NCBI RefSeq assembly: GCF_902497775.2
Contig: NZ_OZ024668.1
Span: 2,999,826 to 3,063,825 of the forward strand
Source of the DNA: Pseudomonas fluorescens
GTDB lineage: Bacteria > Pseudomonadota > Gammaproteobacteria > Pseudomonadales > Pseudomonadaceae
Direction: 5' to 3'
Length of the DNA: 64,000 bases
Positions 8,722 to 17,492 of the stretch are shown piece after piece. Below the pieces are notes generated by a model, which saw only the letters and a program-made list of their open reading frames with translations, was not told the DNA's origin and made no database searches. Made by a program: the position numbers and the translations under genes. How positions within the stretch are numbered: position 1 is the stretch's first letter; each line of letters opens with the position of its first letter.

Positions 8722-8955
8722 AAACCTGTTGACGCCATTCGTCGGCCCTTGCATGATGAGGTCGTCTCCCCGATCGGGGGTACTGGCAAGGGTGTTCCAG
8801 GCAGCTCGACAGATCCATGAGCTGTGTGCGGATGGGTACTGCCCAAAAGGCAGCGTGTAGAAGCCCCCAGTTGTGACGCTGCTGTAGCAGCTTTCATTTA
8901 ACGCTACATGTTATGCGCCAAGTGCGAACAAACAACGAATGGTCAAGGGGGCTTT

Positions 8956-9288
8956 ATGATGAATCTGAACAATCAACCGACTGTTGACGAACTGGCCCGG
9001 CTGTTCGCCGCGCGCAAGGACACTCTCGACAGCCACATCCTCTGGGTTTGCGACACAGGCGAAGTTCACCTGGACAGCCTGGAAACCATGACCGACGAAG
9101 CCGAGTTCGAAGAGCGCAAGCCGAACATGCGTGCCCGCCTGAAGATGTACCGGCGCGGTCAGGGCTACGTTGGCAAGAAAGCCGCCGCCGACAAACAGTA
9201 CATCGGGCGGGTCCTGCAGACCCTGCAAAGCGAGTGGCCTGCACTGCAGGACACCCCAGGCGTCGCGGTGATCGACCGTCTCTGCTAA
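8956..9288 (+). CDS. Conserved hypothetical protein, ~110 residues
   Basis: The product is a soluble protein of 110 residues (MMNLNNQPTVDELARLFAARKDTLDSHILWVCDTGEVHLDSLE...), acidic in the middle and basic near 55-80, with no signal peptide or membrane segment. ATG 8956 has AAGGGGG about six bases ahead; a longer version from 8908 has no better ribosome site. Codon use matches its neighbours and a strong terminator follows, so I take it as real. I recall similar small proteins in Pseudomonas without assigned function. The terminator T-tract is the insertion site of two mobile elements. Confidence 0.75.
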   Translation: MMNLNNQPTVDELARLFAARKDTLDSHILWVCDTGEVHLDSLETMTDEAEFEERKPNMRARLKMYRRGQGYVGKKAAADKQYIGRVLQTLQSEWPALQDTPGVAVIDRLC

Positions 9289-9326
9289 GAGTCGCTGGGG
9301 CGCTGCACGGCCCCAGCCACGCTTGA

Positions 9327-9356
9327 GCCCAATCCACGCGGATTGGGCTTTTTTAT
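9327..9356 (+). terminator. Rho-independent terminator
   Basis: A 9-bp perfect stem (GCCCAATCC/GGATTGGGC) with loop ACGC is followed by TTTTTTAT. The last eight bases are also the left target duplication of the ISL3-type element, so the insertion left the terminator intact. Confidence 0.88.
9349..9356. repeat. 8-bp target duplication TTTTTTAT, copy 1
   Basis: It is identical to 10665-10672 and 12666-12673. Copies 1 and 2 bracket the ISL3-type IS, and copies 2 and 3 bracket the long-arm element. Confidence 0.85.
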
Positions 9357-10664
9357 GGTTCTTCACGGAATCCCGGGAAACACAGAAACAAGAACGCCGA
9401 TTTGATTGATGATGTTCGTGCGAGCAAACACATCTAACAAACCGGCGTTCTTATGCGTGATATTAATACTTTCCTTCCTTTTTGGGAGGGCTTTTCTGTC
9501 GTCACGATCAAGCCTGATGGCGATGCTCTACAGATCGATCTGACGCCCCACGCTACCCGATTCCCTTCCTGTGGTGGGTGCCAAAAGCCCTGTTCAACCA
9601 CTCATGAGTATTGCGAGCGAGTCGTTCGTGATTTGCCCATTCTCGGTCGTGCCGTGCGCCTCAGCGTTTTGCTCAGGCGTGTTGGCTGTCGTGACTGTGG
9701 CAAACGCATGGAGGCCGTTAGTTGGCTGGATCGCTATGCCCGCATGACGCGCCGTTTGGCAGAGGCAGTCATTCAAGCCTGCGAACGTCTTCCCACGTTA
9801 CATGTGGCACAACTGTTTGGGCTGCATTGGGACACCGTTCGGCTGCTGGAGCGTCGAGCCTTGCAAGCGGCGTTGAGCACTTTGCCAAAGGCGCAACCGC
9901 GACGTCTGGTCATGGACGAGTTCGCGCTGTTCAAAGGGCATCGTTACGCCAGCGTTGTCTTGGATGCGGATACACGACGAGTTCTATGGGTCGGTGAAGG
10001 CCGCAGCCGTGCGGTTGTCAGGCCATTCTTTGAAGAGCTGGGGCCAGAGGGTTGCGCTCGAATCGAAGCGGTCGCGATGGACATGAACACCGCTTTTGAC
10101 CTGGAGGTTCGCCAGCACTGCCCAAAAGCGCGAGTGGTCTACGACCTCTTCCATGTGGTGGCCAAATATGGTCGAGAGGTGATTGATCGGGTACGAGTCG
10201 ACGAAGCTAATCGGCTACGTCATGACAAGCCTGCTCGAAAGGTCATCAAGCAAGCTCGATGGCTGCTTCTGCGCAACCCGCAGAACCTGAAAACGCCGGA
10301 ACAGCAGGTCCACTTGCAGGATTTGCTGGCGGCCAACCAAGCGTTGATGACGGTCTATTTGATGAAGGCTGAACTCAAAACGCTCTGCACGCCAAGTACC
10401 GCTTGGGACTGGAGATCGGCATGAAAGCAATGGCTGCGCCACGCTCATGAAAGCGCGATACCGGCTCTGATCCTGTTCGCCAAACGGCTAAAGGGTTACT
10501 GGCGGGGCATCGTAAGCCGGGTTCGCTGGCCGATGCACACGGGTCAGCTGGAAGGAATAAACAATCGAATAAAGGTCATCAAGCGGATGGCGTATGGTTA
10601 CCGGGATAGCGAATTCTTTTTCATGAAGATCAAGAGCGTCTTTCCCGGGATTCCGTGAAGAACC
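9357..10664 (+). mobile_element. ISL3-family insertion sequence
   Basis: This 1308-bp element has perfect 24-bp terminal inverted repeats beginning GGTTCTTCACGGAATCC at 9357 and ending in the complement at 10664. It is flanked by the 8-bp direct repeat TTTTTTAT, the duplication length usual for ISL3 elements. It carries a single transposase gene, which has an internal stop. The right terminal repeat overlaps the end of the transposase gene. Confidence 0.92.
9453..10658 (+). pseudogene. ISL3-family transposase with in-frame TGA
   Basis: The frame runs from ATG 9453 to TGA 10656-10658, about 401 codons, normal for ISL3 transposases. It contains an N-terminal zinc-finger-like region (FPSCGGCQKPC, CRDCGKRM), a helix-turn-helix (TLHVAQLFGLHWDTVRLLERR) and the DDE domain (VMDEFALFKGHRYASVVLD; AVAMDMNTAFDLEVR). 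A TGA at 10422-10424 interrupts the frame after residue 323. The same frame then continues without shift through KQWLRHAHESAIPALILFAKRL and a RWPMHTGQLEGINNRIKVIKRMAYGY block that holds the catalytic Glu. Homologues have Trp here as far as I recall, so one TGG-to-TGA change explains the break. It is probably inactive unless the stop is read through. Confidence 0.88.
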
Positions 10665-10672
10665 TTTTTTAT
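10665..10672. repeat. 8-bp target duplication TTTTTTAT, copy 2
   Basis: This copy is shared between the right end of the ISL3-type IS and the left end of the long-arm element. The two elements therefore sit in tandem with a single copy of the target between them. Confidence 0.85.
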
Positions 10673-11050
10673 GGTTCTTCACGGGTTGCCGGGGGCTATG
10701 ATCCTTGGGTTGGGATGTTGAGGTTTCTAGCTTATCCATTCACTGTGGCGCTGCTGCCGGCCCCTTCCGCCCTTACGGCGGGTCCCTTTTGTCTTGGCAA
10801 AAGGAACCAAAACCGCTCGCTCCAGCATACGGCCCTACGCTGCGCTCCGGGTTCCTTCGCTACGGTGCCTTCCAGGGGCATCGCGGCCTACGACTTGCTA
10901 CGCCAAGTCTACGTCTCGCGACTTCGGCTGACGCCGAAGGGTGCTACGCACCAGCCCCCTCCAGACACCTACGCTCAGCCTCCTGAAGTCGCGAAGTTAC
11001 GGGCGGCGCCTACACTGACGTATCTGCGAAATCAGATTCTGCCGCAGTCA

Positions 11051-11053
11051 TAC
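11051..11053. repeat. 3-bp target duplication TAC of the IS3 element, left
   Basis: TAC recurs at 12289-12291 directly after the right terminal repeat. Three base pairs is a usual duplication size for IS3-family elements. Confidence 0.75.
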
Positions 11054-11117
11054 TGTAGTGGTCTAATGATTCCGGACACCCATTTAGGCGAGAATGCTCG
11101 CCACAGAGAGGTGTCTG

Positions 11118-12280
<1,163 letters not shown>

Positions 12281-12288
12281 CCACTACA

Positions 12289-12291
12289 TAC
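12289..12291. repeat. 3-bp target duplication TAC of the IS3 element, right
   Basis: It matches 11051-11053. Immediately beyond it the core of the long-arm element resumes, including three tandem GGTTTT units at 12320-12337. Confidence 0.75.
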
Positions 12292-12665
12292 TGAAGCCAA
12301 AGCTAGGAACGACTTGCTTGGTTTTGGTTTTGGTTTTGATCTTCATGCACGCACTTCCAGGCGCCGCGAAAGGCGACTTCAGGAGGCCGAGCGGAGGTGC
12401 CTGTAGGGGCGGTGCGCAGCACCTTCGGCGTCAGCCGAAGACGCGAGACGTAGACTTGGCGTAGCAAGTCGTAGGCCGCGATGCCCCGGAAGGTGCCGTA
12501 GCGAGGGGACCCGAAGCGCAGCGTAGGGCCGTATGCAGGAGCAGGCGGTTTTGGTTCCTTTTGCCAAGACAAAAGGGACCCGCCGTAAAGGCGGAAGGGG
12601 CCAGCAGCAGCGCCACATCGAATGGATAAGCTCGCGCCCCCCAACCCAGGATTCCGTGAAGAACC

Positions 12666-12673
12666 TTTTTTAT
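12666..12673. repeat. 8-bp target duplication TTTTTTAT, copy 3
   Basis: This is the right flank of the long-arm element. Removing both elements rejoins the terminator at 9327 to the hemoglobin leader with one copy of TTTTTTAT. Confidence 0.85.
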
Positions 12674-12722
12674 TTGCCCCGCTACCCGGCTAGAATGACG
12701 CTTTTGCGCCCAGAGCCCACTT

Positions 12723-13145
12723 ATGAGCCAACCTGCTTTCGGAACCGCTGATGCGTCCTACCAGGCCGCAGGGGGCATCGACGGCCTGCGCCGCCTGGTC
12801 GATGACTTCTACCGTTTGATGGATGAGAATCCCCAGGCGCAAACCGTGCGCCAGATGCACCCACAAAGCCTTGAAGCCTCGCGCGACAAGCTGGCCTGTT
12901 TTCTCAGTGGCTGGCTCGGTGGCCCGCGGCTGTTCAGTGAACGCTATGGGCCAATCACCATCCCGAGCTTCCATGCCCAATGGCCGATCGATGAACAGCA
13001 CAGCGCTATCTGGCTGGGCTGCATGGCGCAGGCGATTGCCCTGCAGGATTACTCTGCCGAGTTCGCCGAGTACCTGCTGCGCCAATTGCGCGTGCCGGCC
13101 GAGCGCATCGTCCAGGCCAGCCGCGCCCGTCACCCTCAGGCCTGA
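12723..13145 (+). CDS. Group II truncated hemoglobin (YjbI/trHbO type)
   Basis: This 140-residue heme protein of the 2-over-2 globin fold probably handles O2, NO or peroxide in the cytoplasm. Visible features are the A/B helix start YQAAGGIDGLRRLVDDFYRLMDENPQAQTVRQMHPQSLEASRDKLACFLSGWLGGPRLFSERYG, with the group II WLGGP motif. The proximal His lies in SFHAQWPIDEQHSAIWLGCMAQA, with the group II Trp in IWL. Only about 49 bp of native sequence separate the start from the inserted long-arm element, so its upstream region has been replaced. Its 3' end overlaps the convergent gene by 10 bp. Confidence 0.92.
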   Translation: MSQPAFGTADASYQAAGGIDGLRRLVDDFYRLMDENPQAQTVRQMHPQSLEASRDKLACFLSGWLGGPRLFSERYGPITIPSFHAQWPIDEQHSAIWLGCMAQAIALQDYSAEFAEYLLRQLRVPAERIVQASRARHPQA

Positions 13146-13438
13146 CGGCGCAGCGGCGCCTTCTCCAGTGGCAAGGCGCCGGTGGCCAGCGCCCTGGCAC
13201 GGTCAACGCCCCAGACCATGGCGCGGGTCATGGTTTCGCCGGGGCGATTGTCGTAATACTCCTCGACCAGGGCCTTGCCCTGGCGCGTATAGATGCCGAG
13301 GAACAGCTGGGTGGCGCCGGTACGCGACAACCTCACCTGTACATCGATGCTAATGCCGTCACTGAGCTGTTCGTCATGGCTGCGGCTGTGCAGTTGCGCG
13401 TCAGCCCAGTTCCAGTAGGTTTCTTCCCTGATACGCAT
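13136..13438 (-). CDS. Conserved hypothetical protein, 100 residues
   Basis: The 100-residue product (MRIREETYWNWADAQLHSRSHDEQLSDGISIDVQVRLSRTGATQLFLGIYTRQGKALVEEYYDNRPGETMTRAMVWGVDRARALATG) looks like a small alpha/beta domain with no membrane segment. ATG 13438 has GGAGCC about five bases ahead. Codon use is native. I recall similar Pseudomonas proteins without function. It overlaps the hemoglobin gene tail to tail. Confidence 0.75.
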   Translation of the reverse strand: MRIREETYWNWADAQLHSRSHDEQLSDGISIDVQVRLSRTGATQLFLGIYTRQGKALVEEYYDNRPGETMTRAMVWGVDRARALATGALPLEKAPLRRQA

Positions 13439-13544
13439 CGAATGGCTCCTGTCTTGATGGCGGCACTAGTAAGGCACACAACCCGGGATCAGGCGAGCAC
13501 GAGCCGCGCAACCTTTGCGCAAGGTCAAACAATGCAAAAAAAAA

Positions 13545-13685
13545 GGTTCTTCACGGAATCCCGGGGGCTATGAGTCTTGGGTTGGGTTGCGGGCTTATCC
13601 ATTCGGTGTGGCGCCGCTGTTGGCCCCACACTGAATGGATAAACTCGCAGCCTCAACATCCCAACCCTGGATTCCGTGAAGAGCC
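13545..13685. mobile_element. 141-bp MITE with ISL3-type termini
   Basis: The left end reads GGTTCTTCACGGAATCCCGG, identical to the start of the ISL3-type element. The right end is the complement with one change (GGCTCTTCACGGAATCC). Most of the unit folds on itself through the arms CTTATCCATTC/GAATGGATAA and GTGTGG/CCACAC. Both flanks are A-tracts: 8 bp on the left AAAAAAAA, on the right AAAAAAAC, a near-duplication. It has no coding capacity and appears to be a short relative of the long-arm element at 10673. Confidence 0.8.
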
Positions 13686-13710
13686 AAAAAAACCCGCCGT
13701 TGGGCGGGGT
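13686..13710 (-). terminator. Terminator of the 61-residue gene
   Basis: On the minus strand CCCGCC-CAAC-GGCGGG is followed by seven Ts. The MITE sits directly against this T-tract. Confidence 0.8.
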
Positions 13711-13724
13711 TGTGGACGATTCGA

Positions 13725-13910
13725 TCACTTCTTCGCGGGCAAGCGCGGGGTGAATTTGCCCTTCTTGCTACGCGGCAGTGCGTTCAGACGCACCTGTGCG
13801 TCATCCAGTGTCATGTTGGCAAAGCCCAGCCGATAGCCGCTCTGACCGCAACGCACCACACTGTTGATTGGAAAATCGTCGCCGTGGTCTTCGATGTAAG
13901 ATTCAATCAT
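13725..13910 (-). CDS. Small conserved hypothetical protein, 61 residues
   Basis: The 61-residue product (MIESYIEDHGDDFPINSVVRCGQSGYRLGFANMTLDDAQVRLNALPRSKKGKFTPRLPAKK) is acidic at the start and very basic at the end. ATG 13910 follows a GGAGGGAG ribosome site, and a strong terminator follows the stop. Together these make it a real small gene. No function is recognised; the basic tail suggests nucleic-acid or ribosome contact, but this is a guess. Confidence 0.65.
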   Translation of the reverse strand: MIESYIEDHGDDFPINSVVRCGQSGYRLGFANMTLDDAQVRLNALPRSKKGKFTPRLPAKK

Positions 13911-14027
13911 GCCCCAGTCTCCCTCCGACAGCGGATCAGTACCGGCAAGCAGATGATTGCCCAGAAAAGCACTGACCCTAGTGATTCTGAGACTAGCCGG
14001 TCATTTACGGACCGCACGGGCTAAGAC

Positions 14028-14058
14028 AAAAAAGCCCGACCAATGGCCGGGCTTTTTT
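14028..14058. terminator. Bidirectional terminator
   Basis: The stem GCCCG-ACC-AAT-GGC-CGGGC has six As before and six Ts after. It lies 15 bp beyond the stop of the YbjQ-family gene on the minus strand. Confidence 0.85.
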
Positions 14059-14073
14059 GTCGCACCCTGGCGC

Positions 14074-14394
14074 TTACCTGAGCTTCACCGCAGTACCGGT
14101 GACGAACACCACGACCATGCCACCACGCGCCGACGGCATGCTGATTTCGTAGTCCAGGCCCACCACTGCATCGGCCTGCAGGCTGCGTGCGCGGGCACGG
14201 ATTTCGTCGGTGGCCTGAATGCGTGCTTCTTTCAGGGCGCTTTCCAGGGTTTGTGAACGGCCACCGAAAAAGTCGCGAAAGCTGGCGAACATATCGCGAA
14301 CCACATTGATGCCCTGGACCGACTCGGCGCTGACCACATCCAGATAAGCCGCGATTTCCCGGCCTTCGATGGTCCCTGTGGTGGTGATGATCAT
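14074..14394 (-). CDS. YbjQ/UPF0145-family protein
   Basis: This 106-residue protein of the YbjQ family forms a small pentameric barrel-like fold in homologues; its role is not established. Family hallmarks are TTTGTIEGREIAAYLDVVSAESVQGINVVRDMFASFRDFFGGRSQTLESALKEAR, ATDEIRARARSLQADAVVGLDYEISMP and MVVVFVTGTAVKL. The start at 14394 has AAGGAGAG just upstream. It is followed by a strong terminator and stands alone. Confidence 0.9.
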   Translation of the reverse strand: MIITTTGTIEGREIAAYLDVVSAESVQGINVVRDMFASFRDFFGGRSQTLESALKEARIQATDEIRARARSLQADAVVGLDYEISMPSARGGMVVVFVTGTAVKLR

Positions 14395-14512
14395 ACTGCT
14401 CTCCTTCGGTCTTGCCTGTCAGCCGCCCGACACGTCAGTGAGCGGGCGAAAAAAACGCGATGGTAGCAAACCCGACGCCTGGAGCGCGGGCTATTTATAC
14501 AAGCAATACATT

Positions 14513-14527
14513 GTGTAACAGTGTAAC
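14513..14527. repeat. Tandem GTGTAAC repeat before the MFS gene
   Basis: GTGTAACAGTGTAAC is two identical heptamers at 8-bp spacing, about 50 bp before the transporter start. It could be a regulator half-site array; nothing in the window says which. Confidence 0.3.
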
Positions 14528-14577
14528 TGCACCTAAACTTTCAGCCACTCGAAGCCCCACCTGCGAAGGAGCCGCGC

Positions 14578-16005
14578 ATGAATACCGCCCACACCCCCGC
14601 CCCCGCTTCATGGGCCCAATTGCTGCACGGGCGCAACGCCCTGCGCTCGATCGCCCTGGCCGGTGGTGTGGCCCTGCATGCGATCAACGTCTATATCGTC
14701 ACTACCATCTTGCCAACCGTGATTGCCGACATCGGTGGCCTGGCTTTTTATGCCTGGAGCACCACGCTGTTCGTCGCCACCTCGATTATCGGCTCGACCC
14801 TGTCAGCGCAACTGATCGAACGCCTGGGCGCACGTGCCGCGTTTCTTTTGGCCTTGGCGCTGTTCGCTCTGGGCTCGGTGATCTGCGCGGCGGCGCCAAG
14901 CATGCCGGTACTGCTGATTGGCCGAAGCGTTCAGGGCCTGGGCGGCGGCATTCTGTTTGCACTGAGCTACGCCCTGATCCGCCTGGTGTTCGACGAGCGT
15001 TTGTGGCCGCGAGCCATGGCCCTGGTGTCCGGCATGTGGGGCGTGGCCACCCTGTGCGGGCCGGCAGTAGGTGGTGTTTTTGCCCAGGGCGGCCACTGGC
15101 GCTGGGCCTTCTGGTCGCTGTTGCCGGTGGCGGCGCTGCTGGCGCTGATCGTCATCAGCCAGTTGAACAATAAGGTCGTGGCCCGCTCCCAAGCCCGCCC
15201 CCCTTATGGTCTGATCGCCTGCCTGGTGGCGTCGGTGCTGGCAATTTCCGCCGCCAGCCTGTCGACGCAACTGCTCTGGAACCTGATTGGCATCGGCGCG
15301 GGCCTGGCCATTGCCGTGCTGATCGCGCGCCAGGACCACACGCCCGGTCGACGTTTATTGCCCACGGGCGCCTACGCCCTGGGTACGCCGCTGGGTGCGC
15401 TGTATGCGGTGATGTGCCTGTTGATCGCGGCGATTACCACAGAGATTTTCGTGCCCTACTTCTTGCAAGAGATACATGGCCTGAGCCCTCTGACGGCCGG
15501 CTACATGACCGCCGCCATGGCCGCTGGCTGGACCGTCGCCGCGCTGTTCAGCGCCAGCCGCACCGCTGCTGCGGCCGAGCGCATGATCCGTTTTGGCCCG
15601 GCGCTGATCTTCATCGCCCTGCTGGCACTGGCACTGATGACCCCACAACGGCCCTGGCTGGCCCAAGCCTGGGGCCTGGCCCTGTATTGCCTGGCCCTGG
15701 CCGGGGTGGGAATGGGCATCGGCCTGGGCTGGCCGCACCTGCTGACCCGGGTGCTCGGCGCTGCCCGCCCGGGCGAAGAGAACCTCGCCTCGGCGTCGAT
15801 CACCACCGTCCAGCTCTACGCCACCGCCCTCGCCGCGGCACTGGCCGGTCTGGTCAGCAACAGCGCCGGGCTGGTCGAGCCCGGTGGTATCGCCGGTGCT
15901 CAACAAGCGGCCAGCTGGTTGTTCGGCGTTTTCGCCCTGGCGCCGCTGCTGGCCCTGTTGATGACCTGGCGCATTACCCGCAGCCCGGCCCAGGCCCTGG
16001 CCTGA
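14578..16005 (+). CDS. MFS multidrug-type transporter beside the biosynthetic cluster
   Basis: This 475-residue membrane protein has 12-14 predicted hydrophobic segments and the DHA2-like start VALHAINVYIVTTILPTVIADIGGLAFYAWSTTLFVATSIIGSTLSAQLIERLGARAAFLL. The motif C region GPAVGGVFAQGGHWRWAFW typical of drug exporters is present. GGAG precedes ATG 14578. It lies 33 bp upstream of the ToxA-like methyltransferase on the same strand, so the two are likely co-transcribed. I infer that it exports the product of the neighbouring cluster or gives self-protection. The family is certain, the cargo is not. Confidence 0.85.
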   Translation: MNTAHTPAPASWAQLLHGRNALRSIALAGGVALHAINVYIVTTILPTVIADIGGLAFYAWSTTLFVATSIIGSTLSAQLIERLGARAAFLLALALFALGSVICAAAPSMPVLLIGRSVQGLGGGILFALSYALIRLVFDERLWPRAMALVSGMWGVATLCGPAVGGVFAQGGHWRWAFWSLLPVAALLALIVISQLNNKVVARSQARPPYGLIACLVASVLAISAASLSTQLLWNLIGIGAGLAIAVLIARQDHTPGRRLLPTGAYALGTPLGALYAVMCLLIAAITTEIFVPYFLQEIHGLSPLTAGYMTAAMAAGWTVAALFSASRTAAAAERMIRFGPALIFIALLALALMTPQRPWLAQAWGLALYCLALAGVGMGIGLGWPHLLTRVLGAARPGEENLASASITTVQLYATALAAALAGLVSNSAGLVEPGGIAGAQQAASWLFGVFALAPLLALLMTWRITRSPAQALA

Positions 16006-16038
16006 TGAATTGATCCATCCCCACGCAAGGAGCAGCCG

Positions 16039-16767
16039 ATGAAAGAAGCCAAGCAGGTGTATGAGCGCATCAGCGAACAGTTCGAAGACTTCACCAGCCA
16101 CGCCAGCCAGCGCGGGGTCGAAGTCGACACCTTTCGCTACATGGTCGGCAACGTGCAGGGCCTGGACATTCTCGACCTGGCCTGCGGACAAGGCTTTTTC
16201 AGCCGTCAGCTCAAGGACTGGGGCGCTGCCCATGTGCGCGGCGTGGATTTTTCTCCGAGCATGATCTACCAGGCCCGCCAGGCCAACGACGGCATTGCCT
16301 ACGAAGTACGCGACGTCACGCAAATGGGCCGCATCGGCACCTACGACAAGGTCACCGCAGCGTGGTTGTTCAATTACGCCAGCAGCGTCGAGGACCTGGG
16401 GCGGATGTTCAGCGCGGCAGCGCAGAACCTCAAGCCCGGCGGCCATTTGATCGCCTACACGGCCAACCCGGCGTTCGACCTGGGCAAGGGCAACTTCACC
16501 CGCTACGGCATCAGCGTGCTGGATGAGAGCGCCGTGAACGGCGGCTATCGCTGCAAGGCCCAGTTCATGTCCACGCCGCCAGCGGACTTCACCTACTACC
16601 GCTGGCGTCAGGACGTGTATGAAGACGCGGCAAAAGCCGCAGGCTTCAGCGACTGTCGCTGGATCGCGCCGTTGATCAGCAAGCAACGCAAAGAAGCCCG
16701 CGAACCGGGCTACTGGGATGAGTTCGAAAGCAACAGCCTGCAGATCGGCCTGATCTGCAGGAAGTAA
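16039..16767 (+). CDS. ToxA-like SAM-dependent N-methyltransferase
   Basis: This 242-residue class I methyltransferase has the SAM-binding motif ILDLACGQGFFS at about 44-55 and the acidic loop VRGVDFS near 67. Segments such as FEDFTSHASQRGVEVDTFRYMVG, VTAAWLFNYASSVEDL, KGNFTRYGISVL and YYRWRQDVYE closely resemble my memory of ToxA, which methylates didesmethyltoxoflavin twice. AAGGAG lies about 7 bases before ATG. It follows the MFS gene by 33 bp and converges on the six-gene operon, with a hairpin between. The context (GTP cyclohydrolase II, WD40 and SUMF1-fold proteins) supports methylation of an azapteridine or pyrazolotriazine ring. An alignment to ToxA would settle the family. Confidence 0.8.
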   Translation: MKEAKQVYERISEQFEDFTSHASQRGVEVDTFRYMVGNVQGLDILDLACGQGFFSRQLKDWGAAHVRGVDFSPSMIYQARQANDGIAYEVRDVTQMGRIGTYDKVTAAWLFNYASSVEDLGRMFSAAAQNLKPGGHLIAYTANPAFDLGKGNFTRYGISVLDESAVNGGYRCKAQFMSTPPADFTYYRWRQDVYEDAAKAAGFSDCRWIAPLISKQRKEAREPGYWDEFESNSLQIGLICRK

Positions 16768-16769
16768 AC

Positions 16770-16809
16770 ACCACGGCCAGACCCTGATGCGTCAGGGCCC
16801 GGCCGTGGT
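16770..16809. terminator. Hairpin between convergent genes
   Basis: Nested stems ACCACGGCC/GGCCGTGGT and CCCTGA/TCAGGG fill most of the 47 bp between the two stops. There is no T-tract, so it may pause or block transcription from both sides without being a classical terminator. Confidence 0.55.
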
Positions 16810-16814
16810 CCCGC

Positions 16815-17474
16815 TCAGTTGCGTACCAGCGCCAGCAGGTACATGGCGTCGCCATGCTGACGCTCGATCACCACCAGCTCCTGCCAGGCAAAGCCGTAGC
16901 TTTCGAGGGTGTCGCGGATGCCCTGCTCGGTGAAGAAGTAGCCCTGGCGCTGATTGTCCATCTCGCGCCAGCCCGGTACCGGGTTGCTGCTGTCGACACC
17001 AAACACGTTGAGGGCAATCAGGCCGCCCTTGCGCACATGGCTGCGCATATGCGCCAGGTACGCATCCCACTCATCAGGGTGCTGATGGTGGAAGCAGCCA
17101 TTGTCGAGCACTGCGTCGAACCGCCGGCCATCCGCTGGCTGCCAGTCCTGCAGGGCACTCTTGACCAGTTCCAGGCGCTCGCCCCAGCGCTTGCGCAACA
17201 GCGGCCAGCTGGAGTTCTCGACGATGTCCAGGCCGGTGACCCGGTGTCCGGCCTGGATGAACTCCGAGGCATCGCGGCCACGCCCGACACCCACATCGAG
17301 GATGCGCTGGTCGGGCGGGTCGCCCAGTGCCGCGAGGAACACCCGCGCCGCCTTGGCCATACCGATGTCCCACGACCACTCGTCTTCACCGTGGCTATAG
17401 CGGTGCACGAACGAGGTATCGAGGGCCTTGCGGTACGCCGAAGGCTCCATGAAATCCACTGCCTGCTTGCTCAT
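16815..17474 (-). CDS. Class I SAM methyltransferase, last gene of the cluster operon
   Basis: The 219-residue protein has SAM motif I RILDVGVGRGRDA at about 57-69, motif II VTGLDIVEN near 81, and a catalytic-region block FDAVLDNGCFHHQHPDEWDAYLAHM. The His-rich NGCFHHQHP segment resembles TPMT/TehB-like small-molecule methyltransferases. ATG 17474 is preferred to 17492 because GGAG lies 8 bases before it. It follows the WD40 gene by 18 bp. It is probably one of three methyltransferases decorating the cluster product, an inference from context. Confidence 0.82.
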   Translation of the reverse strand: MSKQAVDFMEPSAYRKALDTSFVHRYSHGEDEWSWDIGMAKAARVFLAALGDPPDQRILDVGVGRGRDASEFIQAGHRVTGLDIVENSSWPLLRKRWGERLELVKSALQDWQPADGRRFDAVLDNGCFHHQHPDEWDAYLAHMRSHVRKGGLIALNVFGVDSSNPVPGWREMDNQRQGYFFTEQGIRDTLESYGFAWQELVVIERQHGDAMYLLALVRN

Positions 17475-17492
17475 TGACCGATCTCCTCGCAC

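Larger units (their letters stand above)
8596..8955. other. Intergenic region of ~360 bp, divergent promoters
   Basis: No convincing gene is present: a 63-codon minus-strand ORF here has no recognisable content. The DASS-proximal half holds two symmetrical motifs, annotated separately. The half next to the following gene is GC-rich, with short hairpin-forming segments (around 8760-8880) that could be a leader, but I recognise no known RNA family. Confidence 0.5.

Noticed and set aside
8706..8897. 63-codon minus-strand ORF in the intergenic region
   Set aside because: No family resemblance, no ribosome site, and the segment is better explained as promoter or leader DNA.
9453..10424. Complete 323-residue transposase
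   Set aside because: The same frame continues past the TGA to the terminal repeat with proper ISL3 sequence, so this is an interrupted longer gene and not a short one, nor a frameshift.
10700..11050. Protein-coding ORFs within the long inverted arms
   Set aside because: The same blocks are repeated in inverse at 12361-12665, and the translations are unrelated low-complexity sequence.
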